A stretch of DNA of 33,948 nucleotides from an uncultured bacterium (lineage in GTDB: Bacteria > Bacteroidota > Bacteroidia > Bacteroidales > Bacteroidaceae), in the NCBI GenBank assembly GCA_945829425.1, contig CALZUQ010000028.1, positions 1 through 33,948 of the forward strand, given 5' to 3'. The notes under the pieces are model-generated. The model worked only from the letters and a program-made list of their open reading frames with translations, was not told the origin of the DNA and searched no databases. The first letter of the stretch is position 1. Each line of letters opens with the position of its first letter. The position numbers were made by a program, and so were the translations under genes. Shown here in pieces: positions 7,790-16,139 of the stretch.

Positions 7790-8779
7790 ATGAATATACT
7801 CATCACAGGAGCCTCAGGTTTCATCGGCTCTCATATTGCCGAGTCCCTTCTCTCAAAAGGTCATGGCGTATGGTGTGCCGTTCGCGCCACCACCTCACGT
7901 CGGTACCTCACCGACCCTCGTCTCCGTTTTGTAGAGCTTGACCTCTCCTCCACCGAGCAGATGGTTTCCGTCCTCAAGGACCTTAGCCTCGATGCTGTCA
8001 TACATGCTGCCGGCGCGACGAAATGTCTTCACAAAAGCGATTTCTTCAAGATAAACACCGATGGTACACGGCATCTCGTTGAAGCGCTAGAAGCCTTGTA
8101 CCCCACGGGACTCATGCCACGTTTTGTCCTCGTCAGCTCCCTCTCCGTTGTCAACTCCATACCTTCTGAGAAGCTCGGCGAGCCAACAGCCTACGGTGAG
8201 TCAAAATACCGTGCTGAGAACATCGTCCGACAGAGCCATCTGCCGTATGTCATTCTCCGCCCCACGGGAGTTTACGGTCCTCGCGAGAAAGACTATTTCC
8301 TCATGGTGCAGTCTATAAAGCAGCATACCGATTTCTCAGCAGGTTATTCCCCCCAGATCATCACTTTCGTGTACGTCAGCGATGTTGTCCAAGCCATAGA
8401 GAAAAGTCTTACCCAACCCGCCGAGAAAGTCATAGGCCACACCTTCCCTCTCTCTGACGGCAGAGAGTACACCTCACGAACCTTCTCCGACCTCATTCTC
8501 TCTTCTTTAGAGAAGTTAGAAGGCAGCAGGCCATGGGTAGTACGCATCAAGGCTCCCCTTTTACTTCTCCGCATTATATGTTTCTTCGGCGAGTTATACA
8601 TCCGCCTTACAGGAAAACTCATAACCCTCAATAACGACAAGTATAATATTCTCAGCCAGCGCGACTGGCGCTGCGATATCTCCTCCTCCCGCCGTCTTCT
8701 GGGGTTCGAGCCTCAAGTGATGCTCGAAGAAGGTGTCATGAAAAGCGTAAAGTGGTATAAGGATAACAAATGGATATAA
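7790..8779 (+). CDS. NAD(P)-dependent epimerase/dehydratase-like extended SDR
   Basis: 329 residues. The N-terminal Rossmann motif GASGFIGSHIAE (7-18) and the catalytic YGESKYRAE (Tyr-x-x-x-Lys, near 135) place it among extended short-chain dehydrogenases. A Ser-rich LVSSLSVV strand precedes the Tyr, as expected for the catalytic Ser. The substrate cannot be read from sequence. Its last 10 bp overlap the next gene, so translational coupling with the PAP2 membrane enzyme is likely. From memory, a Bacteroides member of this broad family acts as 3-ketosphinganine reductase in sphingolipid synthesis. That, or a dihydroflavonol-reductase-like sugar or lipid reductase, are candidate roles. The family call is firm and the pathway is inferred. 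Confidence 0.85.
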   Translation: MNILITGASGFIGSHIAESLLSKGHGVWCAVRATTSRRYLTDPRLRFVELDLSSTEQMVSVLKDLSLDAVIHAAGATKCLHKSDFFKINTDGTRHLVEALEALYPTGLMPRFVLVSSLSVVNSIPSEKLGEPTAYGESKYRAENIVRQSHLPYVILRPTGVYGPREKDYFLMVQSIKQHTDFSAGYSPQIITFVYVSDVVQAIEKSLTQPAEKVIGHTFPLSDGREYTSRTFSDLILSSLEKLEGSRPWVVRIKAPLLLLRIICFFGELYIRLTGKLITLNNDKYNILSQRDWRCDISSSRRLLGFEPQVMLEEGVMKSVKWYKDNKWI

Positions 8780-9741
8780 AAAAATATTTTCTCACAGAAG
8801 GTAAGGTAGTGAAAGGCCTCCTCCCACACGAATGGGTCATAGTAGGCTACGCCTTCATAACCCTTAGTATCGTCATGGTCTGCGCCACGAGCTATGCCGA
8901 CCCTGAGGCAATGGTCTGGACACGTATCAAACTCGTCACAGCGACTCTTGCGCTCTGGGGTCTCTACCGCCTTGTGCCTTGCCGTATCATGATGTTCCTG
9001 AGAGTTGTCATGCAGGTGATACTCCTCGGAGAGTGGTATCCCGACACCTACGAGATAAACAGCATACTCCCAAACCTTGACCATGTCGTAGCGTCATGGG
9101 AGCAGAGCCTTTTCGGCTACCAGCCTGCCGAGGCGTTCTCCGAAGCCATGCCGCAATGGTGGTTCTCTGAACTTCTCCACCTCGGCTATGTCTCTTATTA
9201 CTTCCTCCTCGTCACCATACCGTTGTTATATTTCGTATATTGGTATGAGGATTTCCAGCGAACGAGTTTTATCATTATATCCTCGTTCTTCCTGTTCTAC
9301 CTGTTCTTTGATATATTCCCCGTGGCTGGTCCCCAGTATTATTTCCATGCCATAGGGTTAGACAAAGTAGCAGCGGGTGTCTTTCCAGAGTTGGGCACCT
9401 ATTTTTCCAACCACCGCGAGTGTTTAGAGATACCTGGCGCACACGGTCCTTTCCGTTTTCTCGTCCAAGTGGCTCACGACACCGGTGAACGTCCCACAGC
9501 AGCGTTTCCCTCCAGCCATGTTGGAGCTGCTACGGTAGTCCTTTTCCTCGCAATAAGATACTGTCGGAAACGTCGGAAATGGGAGATGATGTACTGGTAT
9601 GTCCCTCTCTATGTCTCTCTCTGCCTCTCCACAGTATATATCAAGGCACACTACGCCGTTGATGCCTTTGCAGGCTTTATATTCGGTATGGTATTCTATT
9701 TCTCACTTGCGCAGATATTTAAGGTGAGGGAGGGTAGATAA
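8770..9741 (+). CDS. PAP2-family membrane phosphatase/phosphotransferase, Aur1/Ipt1-like
   Basis: 323 residues with about six hydrophobic segments. It carries a shortened first PAP2 motif (GERPTAAFPSSH, PSSH at 247-250) and the third motif STVYIKAHYAVDAFAG with His294 and Asp298. In this superfamily the PSSH His is the phosphate-accepting nucleophile and His294/Asp298 form the acid-base pair. The segment LDHVVASWEQSLFGYQPA (103-120) is typical of the PAP2_3 group, which includes fungal inositol phosphorylceramide synthase Aur1, and it lies before the catalytic motifs as in that group. A lipid head-group transferase or lipid phosphatase in the inner membrane is expected. It overlaps the SDR gene by 10 bp and ends at a strong hairpin shared with ybeY. 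Confidence 0.85.
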   Translation: MDIKKYFLTEGKVVKGLLPHEWVIVGYAFITLSIVMVCATSYADPEAMVWTRIKLVTATLALWGLYRLVPCRIMMFLRVVMQVILLGEWYPDTYEINSILPNLDHVVASWEQSLFGYQPAEAFSEAMPQWWFSELLHLGYVSYYFLLVTIPLLYFVYWYEDFQRTSFIIISSFFLFYLFFDIFPVAGPQYYFHAIGLDKVAAGVFPELGTYFSNHRECLEIPGAHGPFRFLVQVAHDTGERPTAAFPSSHVGAATVVLFLAIRYCRKRRKWEMMYWYVPLYVSLCLSTVYIKAHYAVDAFAGFIFGMVFYFSLAQIFKVREGR

Positions 9742-9797
9742 AAAAGAAATGACATTTAGAACCCAAACGTCATGGGTATCTAAATGTCATTTCATTT
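9742..9797. terminator. bidirectional terminator between PAP2 and ybeY genes
   Basis: A perfect 14-bp stem (GAAATGACATTTAG at 9746-9759 with its complement at 9780-9793) sits between two convergent genes. A-rich sequence lies on the left and ATTTTCT on the right, so T-rich tails follow on both strands. Confidence 0.85.
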
Positions 9798-9798
9798 T

Positions 9799-10233
9799 CT
9801 AAAAGGTTATGTCGCTAATGTCTCTCAGCATGTTGAGAGCCTTGTTTTCCGCCTCTTCCATGATTTCCCTCTCTCCCAGTCCTTTATCGTTTATGCCGCA
9901 GAGATGCAATATTCCATGTATTATGACACGCCTCAGCTCCTCGTCATAGGTCTTCCCAAACTGTTCCGCATTTGTCCTTACAGTATCGAGAGAGATTACG
10001 AGGTCGCCGTTGATTGTCTCCCCTTCGTCATAATCGAATGTTATTATGTCGGTATAGTAGTCGTGCTGTAAGTATTCACGGTTGATGTCAAGAATTTTTT
10101 CATCGTCGACGAACATATATCCTACCTCACCGACTTTTCTTCCATATTGCGCCGCAACAGCCTTTATCCATGCCGTTGTCTCACGTTTTTTTATGCCAGG
10201 CATTTTGACGCCGTCACAACTGTATGTTATCAT
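9799..10233 (-). CDS. ybeY: endoribonuclease YbeY, rRNA maturation factor
   Basis: 144 residues, the usual length. YbeY is a metal-dependent single-strand endoribonuclease needed for 16S rRNA 3' end processing and 70S quality control. The motif HGILHLCGINDKG (near 110-122) is the family zinc site. The usual third ligand His of HGxLHLxGxDH is not in its standard place, and Asp in IND probably takes over. The pattern looks like the form found in other Bacteroidota YbeY proteins. The start ATG at 10233 is preceded by AAGAAAGGAAAACAAC, a plausible ribosome-binding site. It follows secDF but a terminator separates them, so it likely has its own promoter. Confidence 0.93.
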   Translation of the reverse strand: MITYSCDGVKMPGIKKRETTAWIKAVAAQYGRKVGEVGYMFVDDEKILDINREYLQHDYYTDIITFDYDEGETINGDLVISLDTVRTNAEQFGKTYDEELRRVIIHGILHLCGINDKGLGEREIMEEAENKALNMLRDISDITF

Positions 10234-10264
10234 GTTGTTTTCCTTTCTTGTGGGCGATTTCTTC

Positions 10265-10309
10265 GAAAAAACCCTGCAAGGACGACTGTTTCCATTCGTC
10301 GATGCAGGG
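10265..10309 (-). terminator. Rho-independent terminator after secDF
   Basis: On the minus strand CCCTGCA (complement of 10303-10309) pairs with TGCAGGG (complement of 10272-10278), with further GACGA/TCGTC pairing inside, and is followed by TTTTTT. It lies 61 bp past the secDF stop. Confidence 0.85.
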
Positions 10310-10369
10310 AATATTCATTGTATGAAGATGAAGCTATATGTATTGCGGGATTGTCATCCCTCAGAAATA

Positions 10370-13300
10370 TTATTCCTCAACCTCCTTTATCTTTCTTCCG
10401 AGAGTCTTGAAAGCTACAGGAGCAGCAATAAAGATAGAAGAAAGAGTACCGAATACCACACCGAGTATCATGGCAAACGAGAAGCTTCGTATGCTGTTTC
10501 CGCCGAGTATGAAGATACAGATGAGTACGAGGAGTGTAGAGAGTGATGTATTTATGGTACGCGCGAGAGTCTGGTTGATAGACGAATTGAATGTATGCTG
10601 TAAATCCTGTTTCGGATGCAGCTTCAGGTTCTCACGTATACGGTCAAATACAACCACCTTATCGTTGATAGAGTAACCTATCACGGTAAGCACAGCACCG
10701 ATGAAGGTCTGGTCAATCTCAAGAGAGAACGGCACGAAGTCATAGAGCAGAGAGTAGAGTCCAATAACTACGAGTGCGTCAATGCCGAGAGCGACAACAG
10801 AGCCTACAGAGAACGCTACGTTGCGGAATCTCAGGAGGATATATAGGAAGATAGCTATAAGAGCAACAATCACAGAAATGATAGCTCCGTGAGTAATGTC
10901 CTTAGCTACCGACGGTCCTACTTTTGTAGAAGAGATTATGGAGCCTCCTTCACGCAGGTCTGGGTTCTTGAATGTCTCTATGTTCTCCTGATTTACGAGG
11001 TCGGCATTTTTGAGAGCCTGATAAAGTATTGTCTCTGCCTCGTCGTCGACAGCCGGGTCGTTAGACTCTATCTTATAGTTTGTAGAGATACGTACCGTCT
11101 TATGGTCAGTACCGAGTGCGAGTGCTGTAGCGTTATATCCCTGGAATGCTCCTTCCAGTGCCTCACGAACCTGCTCAGGCTCAACTGCCTTGTCGAAGGT
11201 TACGACGTAGTTACGTCCACCCGTGAAGTCGATAGAGCGTGATAGTCCTCTTACAGCGAAAGATATGATGAATACGACAGCCGCAGCCGCATAAATAATA
11301 AAGCTCTTCTTGCTTGCAGCCATGAAGTGATACTTCGTGTTCTGTAGCAGGTCCTTGCTTACCGACGTTGAGAATGTGAGACCAAGCCACTTGTTCTTTG
11401 CAAGACGGTTCTCATATATGAGACGTGTAAGGAACACTGCTGTGAAGAACGAGCAGAAGATACCGATGATCCATGTGGTTGCGAAGCCCTTGATAGGACC
11501 TGTACCAATAGTAAGAAGTATGACACCTGTTATGAGAGATGTGAAGTTAGAGTCGAAGATAGCAGAGAAAGCGTTGCTGTAACCAGCCTTCAGAGCCTCC
11601 TTGATGCCGAGTCCTTTCTTCATCTCTTCCTTGATACGCTCGTAGATAAGCACGTTAGCGTCGACGGCAGTACCGAGGGTCAGCACGATACCTGCTATAC
11701 CCGGCATGGTAAGTGCAGACTGGAAAGAAGCGAGGATACCGCCTGTGAAGAAGAGGTTTACGATAAGCGCACTGTCAGCCATTACGCCAGGAATGAATCC
11801 GTACATGAGTATCATGTATATGCAGAGGAGCACGAAAGCTATCACGAAGGATATGAGACCCTGCTGTATAGACTGTGCACCGAGTGTCGGTCCTACCACC
11901 TCTTCCTGTACGATGCGTGCAGGAGCCGGCATACGTCCTGACTTCAGCGTTGTGGCGAGGTCTTTTGTATCTTCCACGGTGAAGTTACCAGATATTTGTG
12001 AGTTGCCACCGTCTATCTCGCTGTTTACGCGTGGTGCAGAATAAACGACACCGTCGAGTACTATAGCGACAGCCTTGCCAACGTTAGCCTTGGTGAGCTG
12101 TGCCCAAAGGCGTGCGCCTTCAGAGTTCATCTGCATTGAAACGCAAGGGCGTCCAAAGTTGTCGAACTCGTCCTTAGCGTCAACTATCACGTCACCCTCA
12201 AGAGGAGCGCGTCCGTTGCTTGTCGTGACCTTCAGGGCGTGCAGTTCGAAGATGTTCTTTGCGTCTATGCCGTCAGCTGGCTTGGCACTCCAGAGCAGAC
12301 GACAGTCAGCCGGCATAATCTGCTTTGCCTCCGGTGTTGCGAGGATTGCGTTGATATATGCGGTGTCGCGCACGTTAGCATAGCCTACGATAGACAGGCT
12401 TCCTCCGCCTGTTGTCTGAAGTACGGCGAAGAGAGGGTTCTGTTTCTTAGCCATTTCTATCTGCTCTTCAGTGGACTTTGCGCTCTTTGCAGCCACTCCG
12501 GCGTCTTTCTTCTCGTCTTTCTTGATCTGGAACTTCGGCTGTGCCTCTGCCACTGTTGTGTCAGCAGCAGCCTTTACGTCCGCCTGTGCCGTCTCATTGC
12601 TTGCCACGGTGTCAGTCTTCTCGCTGTCGTTGTTTGCGATGCGCTGGTTTACCTGTGCGAGGTAAGGAATGATTTCAGAAGAGTTGAATGTCTCCCAGAA
12701 CTCAAGGTTTGCAGAGCCTTGGAGGAGCTTACGCATACGCTCCGGCTCACGTACGCCAGGCATTTCGACCATGATACGTCCTTCCTGACCTTCGAGCTTC
12801 TGTATGTTCGGCTGTACCACTCCGAATTTGTCGATACGGTTTCGTACGACATTGAAAGAGTTGTCAATGGCTGCCTGCACCTCACTGCGTAGCACGTTCT
12901 CCACCTCTTTGTCTGTGCTCTGTGTAGACACCTTGCCCTTTAGCTGCTGTGTGGCGAATATTTCAGCCAGACGGTGTCCCGGAGCGTTTTTCTGGTACGC
13001 CTTGATGAAGAGCGAGATGAAGTCCGACTGACTTGTCTCTTCTTCTTTCTTTGCCTCTGCCATAGACTTGGTGTAGGCAGCGTCAGTCTTGTGGTCAGCG
13101 AGGACGTCGATGACGTCAGGTACTGAGATTTCAAGTATGACATTCATACCACCTTTGAGGTCAAGTCCAAGACCTACCTGTGTCTCAAGACACTTCTGAT
13201 AGGTGTAGACGCCCAAATACTTTACTGAATCTTTGTAGTCCTGCTGTGCGATAGGGTCTTCTATCTCGCTTGCCTTGCTGTCATAGTAGCTTGTAGCTAC

Positions 13301-13375
13301 AGAGAAGGAGAGATAGAAAATGCTCGCCAGCGTAAGGAGTACTGCTGTAACGATTACAATTCCTTTGTTTTGCAT
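10370..13375 (-). CDS. secDF: fused protein translocase subunit SecDF
   Basis: 1001 residues, a SecD-SecF fusion typical of Bacteroidota. It uses the proton motive force to pull proteins through SecYEG on the periplasmic side. The SecD half (about 1-640) has the GLDLKGGMNV motif (near 70), a long periplasmic P1 domain, and GTAVDANVLIYERIKEE in the fourth membrane region. The SecF half (about 680-1001) has SIDFTGGRNYVV and SINDKVVVFDRIREN. Roughly twelve membrane segments are expected. A low-complexity Ala/Lys/Glu-rich stretch (about 255-320) lies inside P1 and looks like a linker. It is transcribed alone, with its own promoter and terminator. Confidence 0.97.
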   Translation of the reverse strand: MQNKGIVIVTAVLLTLASIFYLSFSVATSYYDSKASEIEDPIAQQDYKDSVKYLGVYTYQKCLETQVGLGLDLKGGMNVILEISVPDVIDVLADHKTDAAYTKSMAEAKKEEETSQSDFISLFIKAYQKNAPGHRLAEIFATQQLKGKVSTQSTDKEVENVLRSEVQAAIDNSFNVVRNRIDKFGVVQPNIQKLEGQEGRIMVEMPGVREPERMRKLLQGSANLEFWETFNSSEIIPYLAQVNQRIANNDSEKTDTVASNETAQADVKAAADTTVAEAQPKFQIKKDEKKDAGVAAKSAKSTEEQIEMAKKQNPLFAVLQTTGGGSLSIVGYANVRDTAYINAILATPEAKQIMPADCRLLWSAKPADGIDAKNIFELHALKVTTSNGRAPLEGDVIVDAKDEFDNFGRPCVSMQMNSEGARLWAQLTKANVGKAVAIVLDGVVYSAPRVNSEIDGGNSQISGNFTVEDTKDLATTLKSGRMPAPARIVQEEVVGPTLGAQSIQQGLISFVIAFVLLCIYMILMYGFIPGVMADSALIVNLFFTGGILASFQSALTMPGIAGIVLTLGTAVDANVLIYERIKEEMKKGLGIKEALKAGYSNAFSAIFDSNFTSLITGVILLTIGTGPIKGFATTWIIGIFCSFFTAVFLTRLIYENRLAKNKWLGLTFSTSVSKDLLQNTKYHFMAASKKSFIIYAAAAVVFIISFAVRGLSRSIDFTGGRNYVVTFDKAVEPEQVREALEGAFQGYNATALALGTDHKTVRISTNYKIESNDPAVDDEAETILYQALKNADLVNQENIETFKNPDLREGGSIISSTKVGPSVAKDITHGAIISVIVALIAIFLYILLRFRNVAFSVGSVVALGIDALVVIGLYSLLYDFVPFSLEIDQTFIGAVLTVIGYSINDKVVVFDRIRENLKLHPKQDLQHTFNSSINQTLARTINTSLSTLLVLICIFILGGNSIRSFSFAMILGVVFGTLSSIFIAAPVAFKTLGRKIKEVEE

Positions 13376-13439
13376 TTTGTTTTAATTATTTTGATATTTT
13401 ATTTTGTTTTCTCATTGCTGACAATACACAATACGCGTG

Positions 13440-13447
13440 CAAAGTTA
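13440..13447 (-). promoter_or_regulatory. putative -7 box for secDF
   Basis: The minus strand reads TAACTTTG, matching TAnnTTTG, and is followed by CACGCG. No clear TTTG lies 19-20 nt upstream. The predicted leader is about 57 nt. Confidence 0.5.
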
Positions 13448-13498
13448 GTTATTTTTGTTTAAATAAAAGAAAAAACACCGTTATATTTTTTTAAACAG

Positions 13499-13523
13499 AA
13501 AAAAAAAGCCCGTTTTATGGGCT
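13499..13523 (-). terminator. terminator containing the stop codon of the EEP gene
   Basis: On the minus strand AGCCC and GGGCT form a 5-bp GC-rich stem with a 7-nt loop, followed by nine T residues. The TAA stop (13515-13517) lies in the loop, so termination signal and gene end overlap. Confidence 0.75.
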
Positions 13524-14603
13524 ATTTTCCTCATATAGAAAGCAGTAAACGGGGTAATGGTCAGAAAAATCTATGCTTTTGTCCACTTCACAGCGATAGG
13601 GTTTCCAATGTTCGGAACACATGATATTGTCTATACGGACATACATGCTGTGGTAACGGAAAGAGAAGCCCGGCCAGCGTCCCGCTGCACGATAGCAGTC
13701 AGTAAGCCCCCTTGCTATGGTATGGTGGACATAAGAGAGAGGATGGTCGTTGAGGTCGCCGCAGACAATCATGCGCTCTCCCTTGTGCTTTGATATGTAT
13801 CTGGCAATGGCGTCCGCCTGCGGTGCCCTTACCTTTGCTGACTCTGCAAGCTTTGACACCATGGTACGTGCCTCCCGCCTCATTTCTCCGCTCTCTTTTC
13901 TTCCTCTCACCATGTCGTTGAACTGCTGCTTCTCTTCGGGCGAGAAGCCTATCGTCTCCAAGTGTGCGTTTACGAGGTATAGGCTGTCGCCGTTGATGTC
14001 AAGCGTGAAGGCGCCTACGGTATTTCCGCGCGTGTAAATATCAATGTTTCTGTAAGAGGTGATAGGGTATTTGCTGTACACCGCCACCTCTGCTCCTCCG
14101 GTCTGCACATATCCCTGCGAAACGACAGAGGCGTGATACGGGTATATGCTGTCTACGATATTCCACATGGAGTCCTGACATGCCACCCTTGTGTATTCCT
14201 GAAGGCATATTATATCCGCCCCGGAACGTTCGATATATTGCAGGACCGGATGTGCCCCTTCAAAGGGATGCTCCGGAGAGTGGAAGCCCAGCACATTGTA
14301 TGTCAGCACTTTCAGAGAACCTTCGGGTGGCGCCTCGGCTACATTAGTCGGCGAATACCACTGTACTGGCGAATACGCCATGAGGAATCCCGCTACAGGT
14401 ATGAACAAGCGTATTCGAGACACGAAGAGCCAGAAAGCTATAAATGCGAGGTTCATGGTCAAGAAAGCGGGAAAGAGGAATCCAAAGAGCGAGAGGTATG
14501 GATGGCTTACCGGATTTATGCCTGCGGCATATCCCGCAGCAAGCATCATGACGACAACTATAATGTTTGCCCACGAGAACAGCCTTAACGTGATTTTCTT
14601 CAT
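13515..14603 (-). CDS. membrane-anchored endonuclease/exonuclease/phosphatase (EEP) family protein
   Basis: 362 residues. Three hydrophobic helices (about 8-28, 37-60, 64-80) anchor a C-terminal EEP domain (about 96-360). Catalytic signatures are visible: TYNVLGF with Asn103, LQEY with Glu136, NAHLE with His214, GDLND with Asp283/Asn285, RIDNI with Asp325, and SDHYPV with Asp348/His349. The set is complete, so it should be an active metal-dependent phosphoesterase, probably facing the periplasm. The substrate (nucleic acid, lipid or phosphoinositide) is not determined by sequence. It starts 5 bp after the rhomboid gene and is almost certainly co-transcribed with it. Confidence 0.9.
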   Translation of the reverse strand: MKKITLRLFSWANIIVVVMMLAAGYAAGINPVSHPYLSLFGFLFPAFLTMNLAFIAFWLFVSRIRLFIPVAGFLMAYSPVQWYSPTNVAEAPPEGSLKVLTYNVLGFHSPEHPFEGAHPVLQYIERSGADIICLQEYTRVACQDSMWNIVDSIYPYHASVVSQGYVQTGGAEVAVYSKYPITSYRNIDIYTRGNTVGAFTLDINGDSLYLVNAHLETIGFSPEEKQQFNDMVRGRKESGEMRREARTMVSKLAESAKVRAPQADAIARYISKHKGERMIVCGDLNDHPLSYVHHTIARGLTDCYRAAGRWPGFSFRYHSMYVRIDNIMCSEHWKPYRCEVDKSIDFSDHYPVYCFLYEENSP

Positions 14604-14608
14604 GTCTT

Positions 14609-15523
14609 TTATTTTCTGTCGAAGAGCTTGCGCCGCTCCTCGTCTGTCAGGGAGTCATAGCCGCTTCGCTTTATCTTTTCGAGAATGCGGTCAATCTCCT
14701 TCTGTTTCCTCTCCTCTCTCTCGTTCTCGCTCTCCTCTCCTCTCTTTCCGTTCTGTGAGAAAAAGCTTTTGGCTTTTCCGAGGAAAGACATCAGACGTTC
14801 GGAGAAACTTTGCCGCTCCTTAATCTCATATCCGTCCCATCCTGTGAAAGTTGTGGCACGGTAGTACTGCCGCTTCCAGTAACGTATTATCATGAAGCCG
14901 ACAATCATTCCACCGAGATGCGCTATATGCGCCACATTGTCGTTGGACGTGCTGAGGGCAGAGAACAGCTCTATGGCGGCATAGATGCATACGAACCATT
15001 TTCCCTTGATAGGTACGGGGAGCGGGAAGATGAAGATACGCTCCTCAGGATATGTCATTCCGAAGCCGAGCAATATGCCGTAGACGGCTCCCGAGAAGCC
15101 TACGGTATTCCACTGGTTAAGGTATTCGTCCATAGAGATTACCATTCCTCCGATATTGACAGAGTCATAGGCGGCAAGTCCTTGAACGGCATACGACACA
15201 AACTGCGCCAGCTCCTGAAACAGTCCTGCTCCGATACCGCAAAGCAGCGTAAAGACCAGAAACCTCTGTGAGCCCCAAGCACGCTCTATCGTGCATCCGA
15301 ACATCCACAGCGCAAACATATTGAAGAAAAGATGCGAGATGCCGGAGTGCATGAACATGTACGTCAGCAGCTGGTAAACACGGAAATCTGACGCCATGAC
15401 GAAATGCAGACCGAAGATGTCGTTCATGCTTATGCCGTGACCTACAAGAACAAAATGTGCAAGATATGCCAAGATGTTAATTATTAACAGGTTCTTGGTT
15501 ATGGGAGGTATTTGTCTGAACAT
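14609..15523 (-). CDS. rhomboid family intramembrane serine protease
   Basis: 304 residues with six or so membrane helices in the first 215 residues. Rhomboid signatures are present: HLFFNMFALWMFG (His64, Asn68), GFSGAVYG with catalytic Ser144, and VAHIAHLGG with catalytic His202. Rhomboids cut membrane proteins within or near a transmembrane segment. The cytoplasmic tail (about 225-304) is highly charged with a run of Glu/Arg (ENEREERKQKEIDRI) and probably forms a short coiled coil. It is the first gene of a two-gene unit with the EEP protein downstream. Confidence 0.95.
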   Translation of the reverse strand: MFRQIPPITKNLLIINILAYLAHFVLVGHGISMNDIFGLHFVMASDFRVYQLLTYMFMHSGISHLFFNMFALWMFGCTIERAWGSQRFLVFTLLCGIGAGLFQELAQFVSYAVQGLAAYDSVNIGGMVISMDEYLNQWNTVGFSGAVYGILLGFGMTYPEERIFIFPLPVPIKGKWFVCIYAAIELFSALSTSNDNVAHIAHLGGMIVGFMIIRYWKRQYYRATTFTGWDGYEIKERQSFSERLMSFLGKAKSFFSQNGKRGEESENEREERKQKEIDRILEKIKRSGYDSLTDEERRKLFDRK

Positions 15524-15553
15524 GATTCTATCCTAAAAAATGAAAAATCGATA

Positions 15554-15561
15554 CAAAAGTA
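15554..15561 (-). promoter_or_regulatory. putative -7 box for the rhomboid/EEP unit
   Basis: The minus strand reads TACTTTTG, matching TAnnTTTG, about 31 nt before the rhomboid ATG. No TTTG is seen at the ideal -33 spacing. Confidence 0.45.
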
Positions 15562-15643
15562 CAAAAAAAGCGCTTAAAACACTCATCTGAGAGGCTAAAA
15601 ACATGTTTTTTCGTTGTATTTAATAACTTTTTTCACTATTTTG

Positions 15644-15674
15644 TTTGTTTTCTAAAACTTTGTTGCTAAATTTG
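15644..15674 (+). promoter_or_regulatory. consensus promoter of the HU gene
   Basis: TTTG (15644-15647), exactly 19 nt, then TAAATTTG (15667-15674) is a perfect match to the Bacteroidota housekeeping promoter. The expected leader is about 50 nt. Confidence 0.8.
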
Positions 15675-15729
15675 CGGAAGAATTACGGCGGTTACACATC
15701 AACTTTATTAATATCAATAATTCAACACT

Positions 15730-15999
15730 ATGAACAAAACTGAATTAGTGGATAAGATTGCCGAAAAGGCAGGTCTTACCAAGGCGGACTCCAAGAAGGC
15801 TCTTGACGCTGCTCTTGAGGCAGTAAAGGAAGCTCTCGCCGCTAACGACAAGGTTTCTCTTGTTGGCTTCGGAACATTTGCAGTCAACGAACGTCCGGCA
15901 CGCGAGGGTATCAATCCTGCTACAAAGCAGAAGATCACAATTGAGGCGAAGAAGGTTGTTAAGTTCAAGGCAGGTGCTGAGCTGAATGCAGCTCTGTAA
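15730..15999 (+). CDS. hup: DNA-binding protein HU
   Basis: 89 residues, the normal HU length. The sequence begins MNKTELVDKIAEKAGLTKAD and contains the family signature GFGTFAVNERPAREGINPATK with the conserved Pro that intercalates DNA at the arm tip. HU bends and compacts DNA as a dimer. It is a single-gene unit with a consensus promoter and a strong terminator, and uses common codons throughout, fitting high expression. Confidence 0.97.
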   Translation: MNKTELVDKIAEKAGLTKADSKKALDAALEAVKEALAANDKVSLVGFGTFAVNERPAREGINPATKQKITIEAKKVVKFKAGAELNAAL

Positions 16000-16034
16000 T
16001 CACAAATGTGCGACTTATAGACAAAGCATAAAAA

Positions 16035-16074
16035 GGCACTGTTCCTTCACAATGAAGGCAGTGTCTTTTTTTTT
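16035..16074 (+). terminator. Rho-independent terminator after hup
   Basis: GGCACTG and CAGTGTC flank an inner CCTTCA/TGAAGG stem with a 2-nt bulge, followed by nine T residues (16066-16074). Confidence 0.93.
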
Positions 16075-16139
16075 ACGTAAGACGAAGTCAACCGAAAAAG
16101 GCAAGGAGGAGAGACACCTAAAATATTATAATAATTGTT

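Noticed and set aside
15524..15729. Possible small RNA between the rhomboid and HU genes
   Set aside because: The gap is explained by two divergent promoters and short leaders. No strong hairpin with a T tract was seen.
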